A DNA stretch of 64,000 bases from Alphaproteobacteria bacterium (GCA_021775935.1 JAJFGY010000136.1:1-64000), one strand, 5' to 3'. Shown: positions 19,071 through 28,885, counted from the stretch's first letter. Program-made: numbers and translations. The notes: generated from the letters alone by a model not told the origin.

Positions 19071-20068
19071 GCTGCTTTCCTCTCACTCATATCTGAGAAG
19101 AACTGTTCAAGCTTCTTCAATACGAAGGCCGGGTCGTCGCTTGGCAGCACCTGTGCCTTGAGAGCTTTGATTTCACACGCCCAATCTGCTGCTGCCGCGT
19201 CCAGGTACCAACCAATATGTTTACGCACGATCCGCGCGCCCAGCCTCTCGCCATAGAGTTCCAGTGCATCCCCATAATGGGATCGGACAATCTCCCAACG
19301 TCTCTCGGCATCCGGCGCCGGAGATATCTCTCGTCCAGAAAGAGCATCATCAATCTGTGTTAGCAACCAGGGACGCCCGTTGGCACCTCGCCCCACCATG
19401 ACGCCGTCGGCACCTGAGGCTTTGAGGCAGGCTTTCGCATCGGCAATAGACAGGATATCGCCATTGGCAATCACCGGGATGTTAACGGCGTCGGTAACTG
19501 CGCGGATCGCGTCCCAGTCTGCCGAGCCCTTGTAGAACTGACACCGCGTGCGTCCGTGCACTGTCACCAATTGAATGCCTGCTGCTTCTGCCCTGCTTGC
19601 AAGCTCTGGCGCGTTAAGCGTTGCATTGTCCCAGCCAAGACGCATTTTCAAGGTCACGGGCAATCGTGTTGCGCCCACCGTCGCTTCGATGAGCGCCTGG
19701 GCGTGATCCAGGTTCCGCATAAGCGCCGAGCCGGACAGGCCTGAAGTAACCTGTCGTGCGGGACAGCCCATATTAATGTCGATAATGTCAGCGCCAGCAG
19801 CTTCAGCGAGCTTTGCCCCCTCGGCCATCCAGTGTGTTTCGCGGCCAGCGAGCTGAACCACCAAAGGTTTTAGTTTTCCGCACCCTGCCGCACGGCGAAC
19901 GACGTCTGGCCTTGCACGCGCAAGTTCCTCGCTTGCAACCATTTCGGAAACAAGCACAGCCGACGAGCATTTGGCCACCGCCATGCGGTATGGCAGATCA
20001 GTTACGCCGGACATCGGAGCGAGAAACACCTTGCTTGAGAAGGTCGTCCCGTCAACAGAAATGGTCAT
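19067..20068 (-). CDS. dusB: tRNA dihydrouridine synthase DusB (NifR3 type)
   Basis: The 333-residue FMN-dependent enzyme reduces uridine to dihydrouridine in tRNA. The N-terminal [14 protein letters not shown], the catalytic-cysteine motif [11 protein letters not shown], the KMRLGWD segment and the FMN phosphate-binding [16 protein letters not shown] identify the Dus family. Its place ahead of ntrB makes it the DusB/NifR3 ortholog seen across alphaproteobacteria. No strong ribosome binding site precedes the chosen ATG. The upstream 146 bases are shared with divergent ispDF. Confidence 0.95.
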   Translation of the reverse strand: MTISVDGTTFSSKVFLAPMSGVTDLPYRMAVAKCSSAVLVSEMVASEELARARPDVVRRAAGCGKLKPLVVQLAGRETHWMAEGAKLAEAAGADIIDINMGCPARQVTSGLSGSALMRNLDHAQALIEATVGATRLPVTLKMRLGWDNATLNAPELASRAEAAGIQLVTVHGRTRCQFYKGSADWDAIRAVTDAVNIPVIANGDILSIADAKACLKASGADGVMVGRGANGRPWLLTQIDDALSGREISPAPDAERRWEIVRSHYGDALELYGERLGARIVRKHIGWYLDAAAADWACEIKALKAQVLPSDDPAFVLKKLEQFFSDMSERKAA

Positions 20069-20214
20069 TATTTGGGCAATTCGTATGATGCTTAATTATT
20101 GAGCAATTATTAGCCTGATCGCGCCTCCAATGCAATGGGCTGTTCGAGGAATGACCAAAATGCTCGACAATACAGAGGCTTGCCAACCGCCCGCGGAGGT
20201 GCGAAACGAAGATC

Positions 20215-21381
20215 ATGCGCATTGCTGCCCTTATTGTAGCCGCCGGTCGGGGGACCAGAGCGGGGGATGGTGTACCCAAACAATACCGGCCGGTGGGCGG
20301 TATCCCCATTCTCGCGCGCACGCTGCGCGCCCTTGCTGGCCACCAGGATGTCGCTGCAGTCGCGACCGTCATCCACCCTGACGACAAGTCGCTCTATAAT
20401 GAGTGCGTCGCCGGGTTGGAGGGACTGTTGCCGCCAGTTTCTGGTGGCGCGACCAGACAAGCATCTGTCCTTGCAGGGCTTGAAGCGCTTTCCAGCACAA
20501 ACCCGACCCACGTGCTCATTCATGACGGTGCACGACCCTTTGTGGATGCGGCGTTGGTCAGCCGGGTCATCGATGCACTCAGAACACACGATGCAGCCCT
20601 TCCCTGCCTGCCCGTCAGCGACACCCTGCGGGAACATGCTGATGGCTTGGCAGGCGACACAATAGATCGCTCCACGCTTGTTCGTGCTCAGACGCCACAA
20701 GGGTTTCTTTACGACGCAATTCTAGCAGCCCATCGCGACAACCAAGCCAGTAACTTTACCGACGATGTCGCACTGGCTGTCGCTGCCGGGATCGAAACCT
20801 ACCTGGTTGACGGATCAGAGGAAAATATCAAAGTGACAGCGCCAGACGATTTCGAACGGTCTGAACGGTTTTTGAGCGCCCAGCAGGAAACCAGAACGGG
20901 CTCCGGATTTGATGTCCATCGTTTCACTGATGGTGATCATGTGACGCTCTGTGGTGTTGAAATTCCTCACACCCAGGCTCTTCTCGGCCATTCTGATGCG
21001 GATGTTGGTCTTCACGCAATCACTGACGCGGTGTTGGGCGCGCTTAGTGAGGGGGACATTGGAGATCATTTCCCCCCTTCAGATCCGCAATGGAAGGGCA
21101 CCGCCTCGCGGACCTTCCTCGAACATGCAGCCAACCTTCTTGCGGCACGCGGTGGACGCCTCACGAATGTTGATGTGACTCTCATCGCTGAAGCGCCCAA
21201 AATTGGGCCTCACCGGGAAACGCTCCGCAAATCCGTTGCGACCATCCTCAATGTAGACTTAGGCCGCGTCAGCATAAAAGCCACAACGACAGAAGGCCTT
21301 GGCTTTACAGGCCGCGGTGAAGGCATAGCTGCCCAAGCTGTTGCTACTGTTTCTCTGCCCTCCTCAGCGAGCAATCCATGA
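20215..21381 (+). CDS. ispDF: bifunctional IspD/IspF enzyme of the MEP isoprenoid pathway
   Basis: The 388-residue fusion joins MEP cytidylyltransferase and MECDP synthase. The IspD part (about 1-225) has ALIVAAGRGTRAGDGVPKQY with the CTP-binding loop, and HDGARPFVD. The IspF part (from about 228) has SGFDVHRF, the zinc-binding LLGHSDADVGLHAITDA and GLGFTGRGEGIAAQA. The two reactions are not consecutive, since IspE lies between them. The fusion is typical of alphaproteobacteria. Its stop overlaps the pgpA start by four bases. It uses its own promoter region opposite dusB. Confidence 0.96.
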   Translation: MRIAALIVAAGRGTRAGDGVPKQYRPVGGIPILARTLRALAGHQDVAAVATVIHPDDKSLYNECVAGLEGLLPPVSGGATRQASVLAGLEALSSTNPTHVLIHDGARPFVDAALVSRVIDALRTHDAALPCLPVSDTLREHADGLAGDTIDRSTLVRAQTPQGFLYDAILAAHRDNQASNFTDDVALAVAAGIETYLVDGSEENIKVTAPDDFERSERFLSAQQETRTGSGFDVHRFTDGDHVTLCGVEIPHTQALLGHSDADVGLHAITDAVLGALSEGDIGDHFPPSDPQWKGTASRTFLEHAANLLAARGGRLTNVDVTLIAEAPKIGPHRETLRKSVATILNVDLGRVSIKATTTEGLGFTGRGEGIAAQAVATVSLPSSASNP

Positions 21382-21842
21382 GACGGCTGGCAATGCTGAT
21401 CGCAACCTGGTTTGGATCTGGCTACCTGCCGAAGGCGCCCGGAACCTGGGGATCTCTTGCAGCCCTTCCCTGCGCCTGGCTGATCCTGACCCTCTCAGCC
21501 GGCGTCCTTCCTCTCCTAGCAGCAAGCGGTGCCTTGTTGATCGTTGGTGTCTGGGCCTCTGCACTTCACAGCACAACATTGGGCACCCATGACGCTGGTG
21601 AAATTGTCGTTGATGAGGTCGTCGGGCAATGGATGGTTCTTGCTGTCGCACCCTTTTCACCCTTGGGCTGGCTCGTTGCGTTTCTCCTCTTTCGCTTTTT
21701 CGACGTCGTGAAACCTTGGCCGATTAGCTGGATTGACAGGCGTGTCTCTGGCGGTTGGGGTATTATGCTGGACGATGTCGTTGCAGGCTTGTTTGCAGCA
21801 TTATCTGTCTGGCTGATTGTCGTTGCCGTTGGAGATTTTTGA
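21378..21842 (+). CDS. pgpA: phosphatidylglycerophosphatase A
   Basis: This 154-residue membrane protein has the PgpA motifs GYLPKAPGTWGS and DAGEIVVDEVVGQW, plus FRFFDVVKPWPI at the third conserved site, spread over about four hydrophobic segments. It dephosphorylates phosphatidylglycerophosphate to phosphatidylglycerol at the inner membrane. It is translationally coupled to ispDF by an ATGA overlap and is followed without any gap by the cinA-type gene. Confidence 0.93.
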   Translation: MRRLAMLIATWFGSGYLPKAPGTWGSLAALPCAWLILTLSAGVLPLLAASGALLIVGVWASALHSTTLGTHDAGEIVVDEVVGQWMVLAVAPFSPLGWLVAFLLFRFFDVVKPWPISWIDRRVSGGWGIMLDDVVAGLFAALSVWLIVVAVGDF

Positions 21843-22343
21843 ATGTCGCTCTTCCCACGCCCTATCTTTCAACTTGCTGAGCTGGTGCTCGCAGATGCCA
21901 GCGAAAAGTCTCTGAAAATCGTCACGGCAGAAAGCTGCACGGGTGGCCTTGTTGCTGGGTGTCTCACGGAAGTCGCCGGATCCTCGGCAGTTGTCGAACG
22001 TGGCTTTGTTACATATTCAAATGAAGCCAAGCGGGACATGCTGGGCGTGCCGGGCGATATGATCGCAGACCATGGCGCGGTGAGTGAGCCTGTCGCGCGC
22101 GCCATGGCTGAAGGTGCGCTGGAAGAATCCCGTGGGCATGTAAGTGTTTCCATCACCGGCATTGCAGGGCCCGGTGGAGGCACAGCTCTGAAGCCCGTTG
22201 GTCTTGTGCATATGGCGGCAGCTCGGTTGCGCTATAGCATCATCCATGAAGTCTATCGGTTTGGGGATGTGGGCCGGGACGAAGTGCGCATTCAGGCCGT
22301 ACAAGCGGCCCTTGAGCTCATCAGACGGCAGATCGACCGTTAG
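21843..22343 (+). CDS. pncC: CinA C-terminal type nicotinamide-nucleotide amidohydrolase
   Basis: The 166-residue protein is a stand-alone CinA C-terminal domain. It has TAESCTGGLVAGCLTEVAGS with the catalytic serine region, FVTYSNEAKRDMLGV, and SITGIAGPGGGT. This domain deamidates nicotinamide mononucleotide to nicotinate mononucleotide in NAD recycling. The N-terminal COG1058 domain of long CinA proteins is absent, as is common in alphaproteobacteria. The ATG directly follows the pgpA TGA. The gene ends three bases before converging ratA. Confidence 0.92.
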   Translation: MSLFPRPIFQLAELVLADASEKSLKIVTAESCTGGLVAGCLTEVAGSSAVVERGFVTYSNEAKRDMLGVPGDMIADHGAVSEPVARAMAEGALEESRGHVSVSITGIAGPGGGTALKPVGLVHMAAARLRYSIIHEVYRFGDVGRDEVRIQAVQAALELIRRQIDR

Positions 22344-22346
22344 TCC

Positions 22347-22802
22347 CTACTCGTCCGGTGTGCCATAGAGCTCATCGGCGCGATCAAAGAAGGCCGTGAC
22401 AATCTTGTGCACAGCGCGATCAAACATGCCTGTGATCATGCGTTCCATCATCCGGCTTCTGAACTCAAAATCGACAGCGAAGTCGACTTCTGTCCCTTGG
22501 GGGGTCGGCTCAAAGCGCCAATGATTATCCAGGTGCTTGAAGGGACCGTTTACGTAAGCAACGTCAATCGCCCGGTGCTCCGGACTAAGGGTCACGCTGC
22601 TGCGGAAGGTCTCGCGAAACATTTTGTAGGATATGAGAACATCGGCGACGATGACTTCATTGTCCCCGGCGGATCCTCGACTGCGCACTCGGACACCGGT
22701 CACCCAAGGCAGAAATTTCGGATAGCTCTCAATATCCGAGACGAGTTCATAGAGCTTCTGGGGCGGATGCGCGACAAGGCGACTTTCTTTGTGAGCTGGC
22801 AA
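22347..22802 (-). CDS. RatA/COQ10-type START-domain protein
   Basis: The protein is 151 residues long when read from the TTG at 22802, four bases after the lipA stop. The ORF track's ATG lies 20 codons earlier, inside lipA. The TTG gives MPAHKESRLVAHPPQKLYEL, which matches the family N-terminus well. Other family features are VSDIESYPKFLPWVTGVRV, ISYKMFRETFRSSVTL and the final amphipathic helix. Homologues bind coenzyme Q (COQ10) and aid respiration; E. coli RatA was described as a toxin that inhibits ribosome association. In an alphaproteobacterial lipA-linked setting the quinone role is more likely. Confidence 0.88.
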   Translation of the reverse strand: MPAHKESRLVAHPPQKLYELVSDIESYPKFLPWVTGVRVRSRGSAGDNEVIVADVLISYKMFRETFRSSVTLSPEHRAIDVAYVNGPFKHLDNHWRFEPTPQGTEVDFAVDFEFRSRMMERMITGMFDRAVHKIVTAFFDRADELYGTPDE

Positions 22803-22806
22803 GGGG

Positions 22807-23784
22807 TCAGCTTTTAGACAGGTGCGCTTCACGCGCTGCCCGCAGGGATTCGAAATCTGCATCAGCGTGATAGGAGGACCGCGTCAGCGGCGTCGCGGAC
22901 ACCATCAAAAAGCCTTTTGATCGTGCGACAGTTTCATAGCCCTTAAACTCATCGGGTGTGACGAACCGATCAACGGCTGCGTGTTTGCGCGTGGGCTGCA
23001 GATATTGTCCAACCGTCAGGAAGTCGATATCAGCTGAGCGCATATCATCCATGACCTGCATCAGCTCTTCTCTTGTTTCGCCAAGCCCAACCATGACCCC
23101 GGACTTTGTGAAGATGGTCGGGTCAAGTTCCTTCACCCGCTGCAACAATCGGATGGAGTGGAAATAGCGCGCGCCGGGGCGAATGGAGAGGTAGAGCCGC
23201 GGCACCGTTTCGAGATTGTGATTGAAAACATCCGGGCGGGCCTCAACAACGGTTTCAAGAGCGCCCTTCTTGCGCAAGAAGTCCGGCGTCAAAATTTCAA
23301 TGGTGGTTTCTGGTGTGCGGGCCCGAATGGCGCGAATGGTTTTTGCGAAATGCTCAGCACCACCATCATCCAGATCATCCCGGTCGACAGAGGTTATCAC
23401 CACATGACGCAGGCCGAGTTTCTCCACCGCATTGGCCACATTCTCCGGCTCATCTGTGTCCAGTGCATCCGGCAGGCCGGTGCTCACATTGCAGAAGGCA
23501 CATGCTCTCGTGCAGGTGCCGCCCATGATCATCATGGTGGCGTGTTTCTCGGTCCAGCATTCACCAATGTTGGGGCACCCAGCCTCTTCGCAAACTGTGA
23601 CAAGTCCGTTTTCACGAACGATCTTTTTCGTCTCTGCATAGACGGCTGATCCCGGCGCTTTCACGCGAATCCAATCAGGCTTACGCAAGACCGGCGTATC
23701 TGGCCGGTTCGCCTTCTCAGGATGTCTTATCCGATCTTTAGGGCGCTTTTGCTCGCTGCCGACTGTTTTGAGGACCGTTACCAT
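22807..23784 (-). CDS. lipA: lipoyl synthase
   Basis: This 325-residue radical-SAM enzyme inserts two sulfurs into octanoyl groups on lipoyl domains. Both cluster motifs are intact: [13 protein letters not shown] (the sacrificed auxiliary cluster, CX4CX5C) and [10 protein letters not shown] (radical-SAM CX3CX2C). The C-terminal [10 protein letters not shown] is also conserved. Its targets include the E2 and E1-beta lipoyl domains encoded 4-7 kb away on the same strand. The sulfatase and terC genes separate it from lpdA. Confidence 0.97.
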   Translation of the reverse strand: MVTVLKTVGSEQKRPKDRIRHPEKANRPDTPVLRKPDWIRVKAPGSAVYAETKKIVRENGLVTVCEEAGCPNIGECWTEKHATMMIMGGTCTRACAFCNVSTGLPDALDTDEPENVANAVEKLGLRHVVITSVDRDDLDDGGAEHFAKTIRAIRARTPETTIEILTPDFLRKKGALETVVEARPDVFNHNLETVPRLYLSIRPGARYFHSIRLLQRVKELDPTIFTKSGVMVGLGETREELMQVMDDMRSADIDFLTVGQYLQPTRKHAAVDRFVTPDEFKGYETVARSKGFLMVSATPLTRSSYHADADFESLRAAREAHLSKS

Positions 23785-23858
23785 GGCTTTTCTATCTGCT
23801 GAGTCTTGATGTCTCTATATGGGAGTATAGACCGAAAAAGTTAAGTAGATGAGGCAAA

Positions 23859-25409
23859 TCAGTCATATCCCAGACGCACAAACTGATCATCTGGCGCATC
23901 TACATCCTTCAAGGCTGCGTGAAGCTTGTCTGAGAATTCTGATGCCAGCGCTGTTCCTGATAGGTCACTTTCTTCAGCCGGGTCATTCTCCAAGTCAAAG
24001 AGCAGGTTTGGCCCCAGTGTTGGCGGGGCCCAATAGGGAAGCCGGTCATTCTCGCCCCAGGGCTGGCGGATTACAGGAATGTCGCTGCCGGGCATTCGGT
24101 CCAATTTCGCGCGGGCATCAGGATGAGGGAGCTCATCCTCGCGGCGCAGAAAATGAGTCGGCATGGTGGACCAGCGGTTGGAGAACATAGAAATCGGACG
24201 ATTGGCTCGGTCGCTGCCGTCCGCACTTCCACCACGGGCGTATTTGTGTTGCCCGTCGATCAGATGCACTTCCCGGCCCCAGACGCCCGCCAACAGCCAG
24301 TCGCGAACTGATTGTCTTGAGCCATCAAGCAGCGGCATAAGCGATTTTCCATGCGTGCGCTGGCGGATGTTTTCTTCGATGCCGAATAGGTCCGCTAAGG
24401 TGGCAAACAGATCCACACTGGTGGTGAGTGCATTACATGTGCCAGGTGCGACATCTGGGGCGGCGATCATCAGCGGAATGTGGCCGAGCGTCTGATAGAT
24501 GGGGACACCGGGTTTTCCCCACATGTCTTTCTCGCCCAGGTAGTGGCCGTGATCTGTGCAGAGAATGAAGACCGTATCGTCCCAGAGATTTTTCTTATCC
24601 ATCACGTCCAGCACTTTGCCGAGCCAATGATCGATCATTGTCAGCTTTGCGCCATATGACGCCCTGATCTGCTGGGCCTGTCGCTCTGTGATGACGCCCT
24701 TCGCCAACGCACCCTTCATGTAAGGCGGCCAGATCATATGCGCGCCTTCCCAATCAGCGTCGTACATCGAGGCATAGGGCTCAGGCGTATCGAAGGGCTC
24801 GTGTGGATCAAACTCATCGACAAACAGAAAGAACCTGTCGTGATAGCCCGCATTGTCCTCCAGCCAGTTTGCCGCTGCTTGCATGGTGCGGGGCCCGGGA
24901 AAATCTTCCTCACCCTTGAAGTAGCCCCGACTATCATCGTAGGGCATGTGCTTGCGACCGAAATTAGGGGCGCCCGCCCAGCTTGTGTCGGGCCGGGTCT
25001 TCCAAAGATCACCCTCATGGCCGCGCTGATAGTCCCAGGCTGAAAAATCAACGTGATAGTTTTCGCCGCCGGTCTCAAAAAGGTGCGGATGATCTGAAAT
25101 CAGTTGTGAGGTCACCCCAGCTTTTGAAAGCTCATAGGTGATGGCGTCTTCCCAAAGCTCGATCGACCCCCAGGGCCGCCAAAGAAAATCCCATGCGCCA
25201 CACAATATGTCGTGCCGAGCCGGCATGCAGGGGAGCGAGCCAACATAATGTTTGGTGAATTTCGTTGAGCGTGCGCCGATCCGATCCAGATTGGGCGTTT
25301 GAAATTCCTCGCCACCATAGGCACCCAGCATATGACGATTGAGGCTGTCGAGCAGAATGACCACAGCATTCTTAGGGCTCGCGCCAGCCGCACGTTGATC
25401 CTCAGCCAT
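23859..25409 (-). CDS. type I (formylglycine) sulfatase family hydrolase, cytoplasmic
   Basis: The 516-residue protein belongs to the alkaline phosphatase/sulfatase superfamily. Cys61 lies in CMPARHDILCG, which fits the CxPxR signature for conversion to formylglycine. Metal ligands are seen at Asp21 (ILLDSLNRHM) and in CTDHGHYLGEKDMWGKPG. There is no signal peptide, so it should act in the cytoplasm on a sulfate ester, phosphonate monoester or phosphodiester. The maturation enzyme is not in this window. The start overlaps the end of terC by eight bases, so the two are coupled. The substrate is unknown. Confidence 0.85.
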   Translation of the reverse strand: MAEDQRAAGASPKNAVVILLDSLNRHMLGAYGGEEFQTPNLDRIGARSTKFTKHYVGSLPCMPARHDILCGAWDFLWRPWGSIELWEDAITYELSKAGVTSQLISDHPHLFETGGENYHVDFSAWDYQRGHEGDLWKTRPDTSWAGAPNFGRKHMPYDDSRGYFKGEEDFPGPRTMQAAANWLEDNAGYHDRFFLFVDEFDPHEPFDTPEPYASMYDADWEGAHMIWPPYMKGALAKGVITERQAQQIRASYGAKLTMIDHWLGKVLDVMDKKNLWDDTVFILCTDHGHYLGEKDMWGKPGVPIYQTLGHIPLMIAAPDVAPGTCNALTTSVDLFATLADLFGIEENIRQRTHGKSLMPLLDGSRQSVRDWLLAGVWGREVHLIDGQHKYARGGSADGSDRANRPISMFSNRWSTMPTHFLRREDELPHPDARAKLDRMPGSDIPVIRQPWGENDRLPYWAPPTLGPNLLFDLENDPAEESDLSGTALASEFSDKLHAALKDVDAPDDQFVRLGYD

Positions 25410-26169
25410 TCGTTATCCGACTTTCGTTTTGCGCACTCGCGGCTGCGAGAGCTTCGAGCTTTCGTTTTTTCCGTGCCGATGCCCAGAGATTGAGGCCTTC
25501 CACTGATATTGAAAACGCTATGGCAAAGTAGATGTATCCACGGGGAATATGGAAATGGAGGCCATCTGCGATGAGCGACGCGCCCACCAGAATGAGAAAG
25601 GCAAGTGCCAGCATTTTAACCGTTGGGTGTCGTTCGACAAATCCACCCACAGGGCCCGCCGCAAAAAGCATAACCGCCATGGCGATGACGATGGCGACGA
25701 CCATCACCTCAACATGTTCGGCTATACCCACGGCGGTGATGACGCTATCGAGAGAAAAGACAATGTCGAGAGCAGCGATTTGCACGATGGCCATAGCAAA
25801 GCCCATGGACCGAGCGCTGGCGTTATGCCCTTCGCCTTCCACTGTGTGATGGATTTCCGTCGTGCCCTTCGCGAGAAGAAACAGCCCCCCGAAAAACAGC
25901 ACCATGTCCCGCCAGGAAATCTCCAGATCAAAAGCAGTGAAGACAGGCTGCGTAAGGCTCGCAACCCAGGCAATGGAGAACAGCAAAATGAGCCGAGTTA
26001 TGAGCGCACCAGCAAGGCCCCACTTGCGAACAGCATCTCTTTGATGTTCAGGGGCGCGAGAGGCCAATATGGTCAGAAAAATGAGATTGTCGATGCCGAG
26101 CACGACTTCGAGCAAGGTGAGCGTGAGCAGGCTTGCCCAGACTTGGGGGTCAGTCAGAAGTGCGGTCAT
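25402..26169 (-). CDS. TerC family integral membrane protein
   Basis: The 255-residue protein has about seven hydrophobic segments. It shows the TerC family signatures EVVLGIDNLIFLTIL, with the intramembrane acidic pair, and AALDIVFSLDSVITAVGIA, with the second conserved Asp. Family members export manganese or help load metal onto secreted enzymes; others are linked to tellurite resistance. The C-terminus is basic and hydrophilic. It lies 22 bases after lpdA and overlaps the sulfatase start by eight bases, so it could be read from the PDH transcript. Confidence 0.9.
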   Translation of the reverse strand: MTALLTDPQVWASLLTLTLLEVVLGIDNLIFLTILASRAPEHQRDAVRKWGLAGALITRLILLFSIAWVASLTQPVFTAFDLEISWRDMVLFFGGLFLLAKGTTEIHHTVEGEGHNASARSMGFAMAIVQIAALDIVFSLDSVITAVGIAEHVEVMVVAIVIAMAVMLFAAGPVGGFVERHPTVKMLALAFLILVGASLIADGLHFHIPRGYIYFAIAFSISVEGLNLWASARKKRKLEALAAASAQNESRITNG

Positions 26170-26191
26170 GAATCCCGGAACCGTCTATTGG

Positions 26192-27589
26192 TTAAATGTG
26201 CAGGGCGCGTCCGAACGCATCTAGCACGGACTCGTGCATCATCTCACTCAATGTTGGATGAGGGAACACTGTTGCCATTAAATCTGCCTCAGTCGTCTCC
26301 AACTGGCGGGCAATCGTATAGCCTTGGATTAGTTCCGTGACTTCCGCTCCTACCATATGGGCACCCAGCAATTCGCCCGTCTTGGCATCAAAAACCGTCT
26401 TTATAAGTCCCTCCGGCTCCCCTAACGCAATGGCCTTGCCATTCCCGATGAAGGGGAAACGGCCCACCTTGACCTCAAAGCCTTGCTCCTTCGCCTTGGC
26501 CTCAGTCATGCCCACACTTGCCACCTGCGGGTGACAATAGGTGCATCCGGGAATTTTGCTGGCGTCGGTCGGATGAAGGTCTTTCACGCCAGCGATCCGC
26601 TCCGCCACCATCACACCTTCATGGCTGGCCTTATGGGCGAGCCAGGGAGGTCCCACCAGATCGCCAATGGCATATACACCTGGCACACCGGTCTCACACC
26701 ATTCATTCACGGTGACGTGGCCGCGATCTGTTTGGACACCAACAGCTTCTAGGCCGATATCCTCAATATTCCCGGTAATGCCGACAGCAGAGATGACCTT
26801 CTCAGCCGTCACGGTTTGGGTTTTGCCGCCCACGTCAATTGTTGCGGTAACGCCTGATTTGGCTTTCTTCAGATCGGTGACCTTGGCGCCGGTGAGCAGG
26901 GTCATGCCCTGCTTCTTGAACGCTTTTGCGGCGAACGCAGAAATCTCTTCATCTTCGACTGGTAGAACGCGGTCGAGCATTTCCACAACAGTCACGTCAG
27001 CACCGAAGGTTTTGTAGAAGCTGGCAAATTCAATACCGATCGCACCTGAGCCAATCACCAAAACAGATTTGGGAATGGACTTGGGCACCATGGCTTCACG
27101 GTAGGACCAGATGGTTTCGCCATCGGGCTCTAACCCGGGCAGCACCCGCGCGCGCGCGCCCGTTGCCAGAATAATATTCTTTGCAGACACTTCCGACGTC
27201 TTGCCGTCGCACTCCACTTTGATCTTGCCTTTGCCGGCAAGACTGCCATTGCCGACGATGACATCGACCTTGTTCTTTTTCAGCAAAAACTGAACGCCTT
27301 TGGAAAGTTGTCCAGCCACCGCACGGGACCGTTCAACGATCTTTGTCCCATCAAACGAGATGCCTTCGACCTTTAGACCGAACTCTTCGGCCCGCTGCAT
27401 GTTGTGGTAGATCTCGGCAGAGCGCAGCAGCGCTTTGGTCGGGATGCACCCCCAGTTGAGGCAAATGCCACCGATCTCAGAGCGCTCAATAACAGCCGCC
27501 TTGAGCCCAAGTTGGGCTGCACGGATTGCTGCCACATAGCCGCCAGGGCCAGAACCAATTACGACAACGTCATATGATTTTTCAGCCAT
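26192..27589 (-). CDS. lpdA: dihydrolipoyl dehydrogenase (E3)
   Basis: The 465-residue flavoprotein reoxidises dihydrolipoyl groups and reduces NAD+. It has the FAD fold VVVIGSGPGGYVAAIRAA, the redox-active disulfide GGICLNWGCIPTKALL, the NAD fold VLVIGSGAIGIEFASF, FAD-contact YAIGDLVGPPWLAH, and the C-terminal catalytic His-Glu region FPHPTLSEMMHESV. It is the last of the four PDH genes. GAGGAAC lies just before its ATG, nine bases after the pdhC stop. Confidence 0.97.
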   Translation of the reverse strand: MAEKSYDVVVIGSGPGGYVAAIRAAQLGLKAAVIERSEIGGICLNWGCIPTKALLRSAEIYHNMQRAEEFGLKVEGISFDGTKIVERSRAVAGQLSKGVQFLLKKNKVDVIVGNGSLAGKGKIKVECDGKTSEVSAKNIILATGARARVLPGLEPDGETIWSYREAMVPKSIPKSVLVIGSGAIGIEFASFYKTFGADVTVVEMLDRVLPVEDEEISAFAAKAFKKQGMTLLTGAKVTDLKKAKSGVTATIDVGGKTQTVTAEKVISAVGITGNIEDIGLEAVGVQTDRGHVTVNEWCETGVPGVYAIGDLVGPPWLAHKASHEGVMVAERIAGVKDLHPTDASKIPGCTYCHPQVASVGMTEAKAKEQGFEVKVGRFPFIGNGKAIALGEPEGLIKTVFDAKTGELLGAHMVGAEVTELIQGYTIARQLETTEADLMATVFPHPTLSEMMHESVLDAFGRALHI

Positions 27590-27598
27590 TGTCGTTCC

Positions 27599-28885
27599 TC
27601 ACAGCAACATAGAGGGTGGATATTCGATATAGGACTTGAACGCAGCCAATAGCTGCGCGCCAAGCGCCCCATCAATCGCTCGGTGATCACACGATAGTGT
27701 CACCGTCATCACGGTAGCGGCCTTCACCTCACCATTCACAATGATAGGCCTCGGCTCACCCGCCCCCACCGCCATGATCGCTGCCTGGGGTGGATTAATC
27801 ACCGCCGTGAAATTCTTGATCCCGAACATGCCGAGATTGGATACAGAAAAACTGCCGCCTTCGAATTCAGCGGGCGAAAGCTTCTTGTCACGAGCACGCG
27901 CTGCAAGTTCTTTTGCCTCTGCAGAAATTTCCGCAAGGCCTTTCTCTTCTGCACGACGAATAATCGGGGTTATGAGCCCGCCTTCCAGTGCCACCGCAAT
28001 ACCAACGTCTGAATGGTGATGCTGCAGCAGAGCATCATCGGCGAAACTCACATTTGCCGCTGGCACTTTCTTTAGCGCCAGGGCAGATGCGCGAACGATG
28101 AAATCATTGACGGAAAGCTTGATACCCTGCTCTGCGCCTTCTTCATTCAGATGCTTGCGCACCTTCAGCAATTCATCCAACACACAATCAATGGTGAGGT
28201 AGTAGTGCGGAATTTCCTGCTTCGATTGAGTTAGACGCCGCGCAATTGTCTTGCGCATGGAATTGAGCGGAATTTCGTCAAAAGAACCCTCTTCGTAAAA
28301 TGCGCGCGCATCAATGCTGCCCAAGGGAGCCTGAGGCTTACTCTTGCCGCGAGGTGCAGCATTGGGAGCACCTTCAACGTCTGCCTTCACAATCCGGCCG
28401 CGAGGCCCGCTGCCCGTGATGCTTGAGAGATCAATGCCTTTGTCTTGAGCAATACGCTTAGCAAGCGGGCTTGCGAAAACCCTGCCACGGCTGCCGGCTG
28501 ACTTTGGCGCGGGGGCTGCCATTGTTGGTGTCCCTGAAGCTTTTTCGGGTGCGGGTTTCGCGTCCTTAGCAGCGCTCTTCTTTGCGTCCGCTTTTGGTTC
28601 AGGCGCAGGAGTAGACAGATTGTCGGCAGCACTTGCGTCTTCGCCCTCTTCCAGGATCACGGCGATTGGGTCATTGACCGGGACGCCTTCAGTCCCTTCA
28701 GCAATGAGCAGTTTGCCGACCGTGCCTTCTTCAATGGCTTCCAGTTCCATCGTCGCCTTGTCGGTTTCTATCTCTGCGATGAGGTCACCGGAGCGCACCT
28801 CGTCGCCTTCCTTCACCAGCCACTTGGCGAGCGTGCCTTCTTCCATCGTCGGGGAAAGAGCTGGCATGAGAATTTGTATCGGCAT
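27599..28885 (-). CDS. pdhC: pyruvate dehydrogenase E2, dihydrolipoamide acetyltransferase
   Basis: The 428-residue core subunit has one lipoyl domain (about 1-80, lipoyl-lysine in ETDKATMEL), an Ala/Pro/Lys-rich linker, a peripheral subunit-binding domain (ASPLAKRIAQDKGIDLS, about 135-170), and a catalytic domain ending with DHRAIDGALGAQLL, which carries the active-site His. It transfers acetyl groups to CoA. GGGAGG precedes the start. Its first 48 residues are nearly identical to those of the neighbouring E1-beta, implying domain duplication. Confidence 0.97.
   Translation of the reverse strand: MPIQILMPALSPTMEEGTLAKWLVKEGDEVRSGDLIAEIETDKATMELEAIEEGTVGKLLIAEGTEGVPVNDPIAVILEEGEDASAADNLSTPAPEPKADAKKSAAKDAKPAPEKASGTPTMAAPAPKSAGSRGRVFASPLAKRIAQDKGIDLSSITGSGPRGRIVKADVEGAPNAAPRGKSKPQAPLGSIDARAFYEEGSFDEIPLNSMRKTIARRLTQSKQEIPHYYLTIDCVLDELLKVRKHLNEEGAEQGIKLSVNDFIVRASALALKKVPAANVSFADDALLQHHHSDVGIAVALEGGLITPIIRRAEEKGLAEISAEAKELAARARDKKLSPAEFEGGSFSVSNLGMFGIKNFTAVINPPQAAIMAVGAGEPRPIIVNGEVKAATVMTVTLSCDHRAIDGALGAQLLAAFKSYIEYPPSMLL

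Noticed and set aside
18315-19256. 313-codon plus-strand ORF
   Set aside because: It is antisense to ntrB, which has complete kinase motifs in the other strand.
25549-26340. 263-codon plus-strand ORF
   Set aside because: It is antisense to terC and the end of lpdA and has low-complexity His/Asp/Lys composition.
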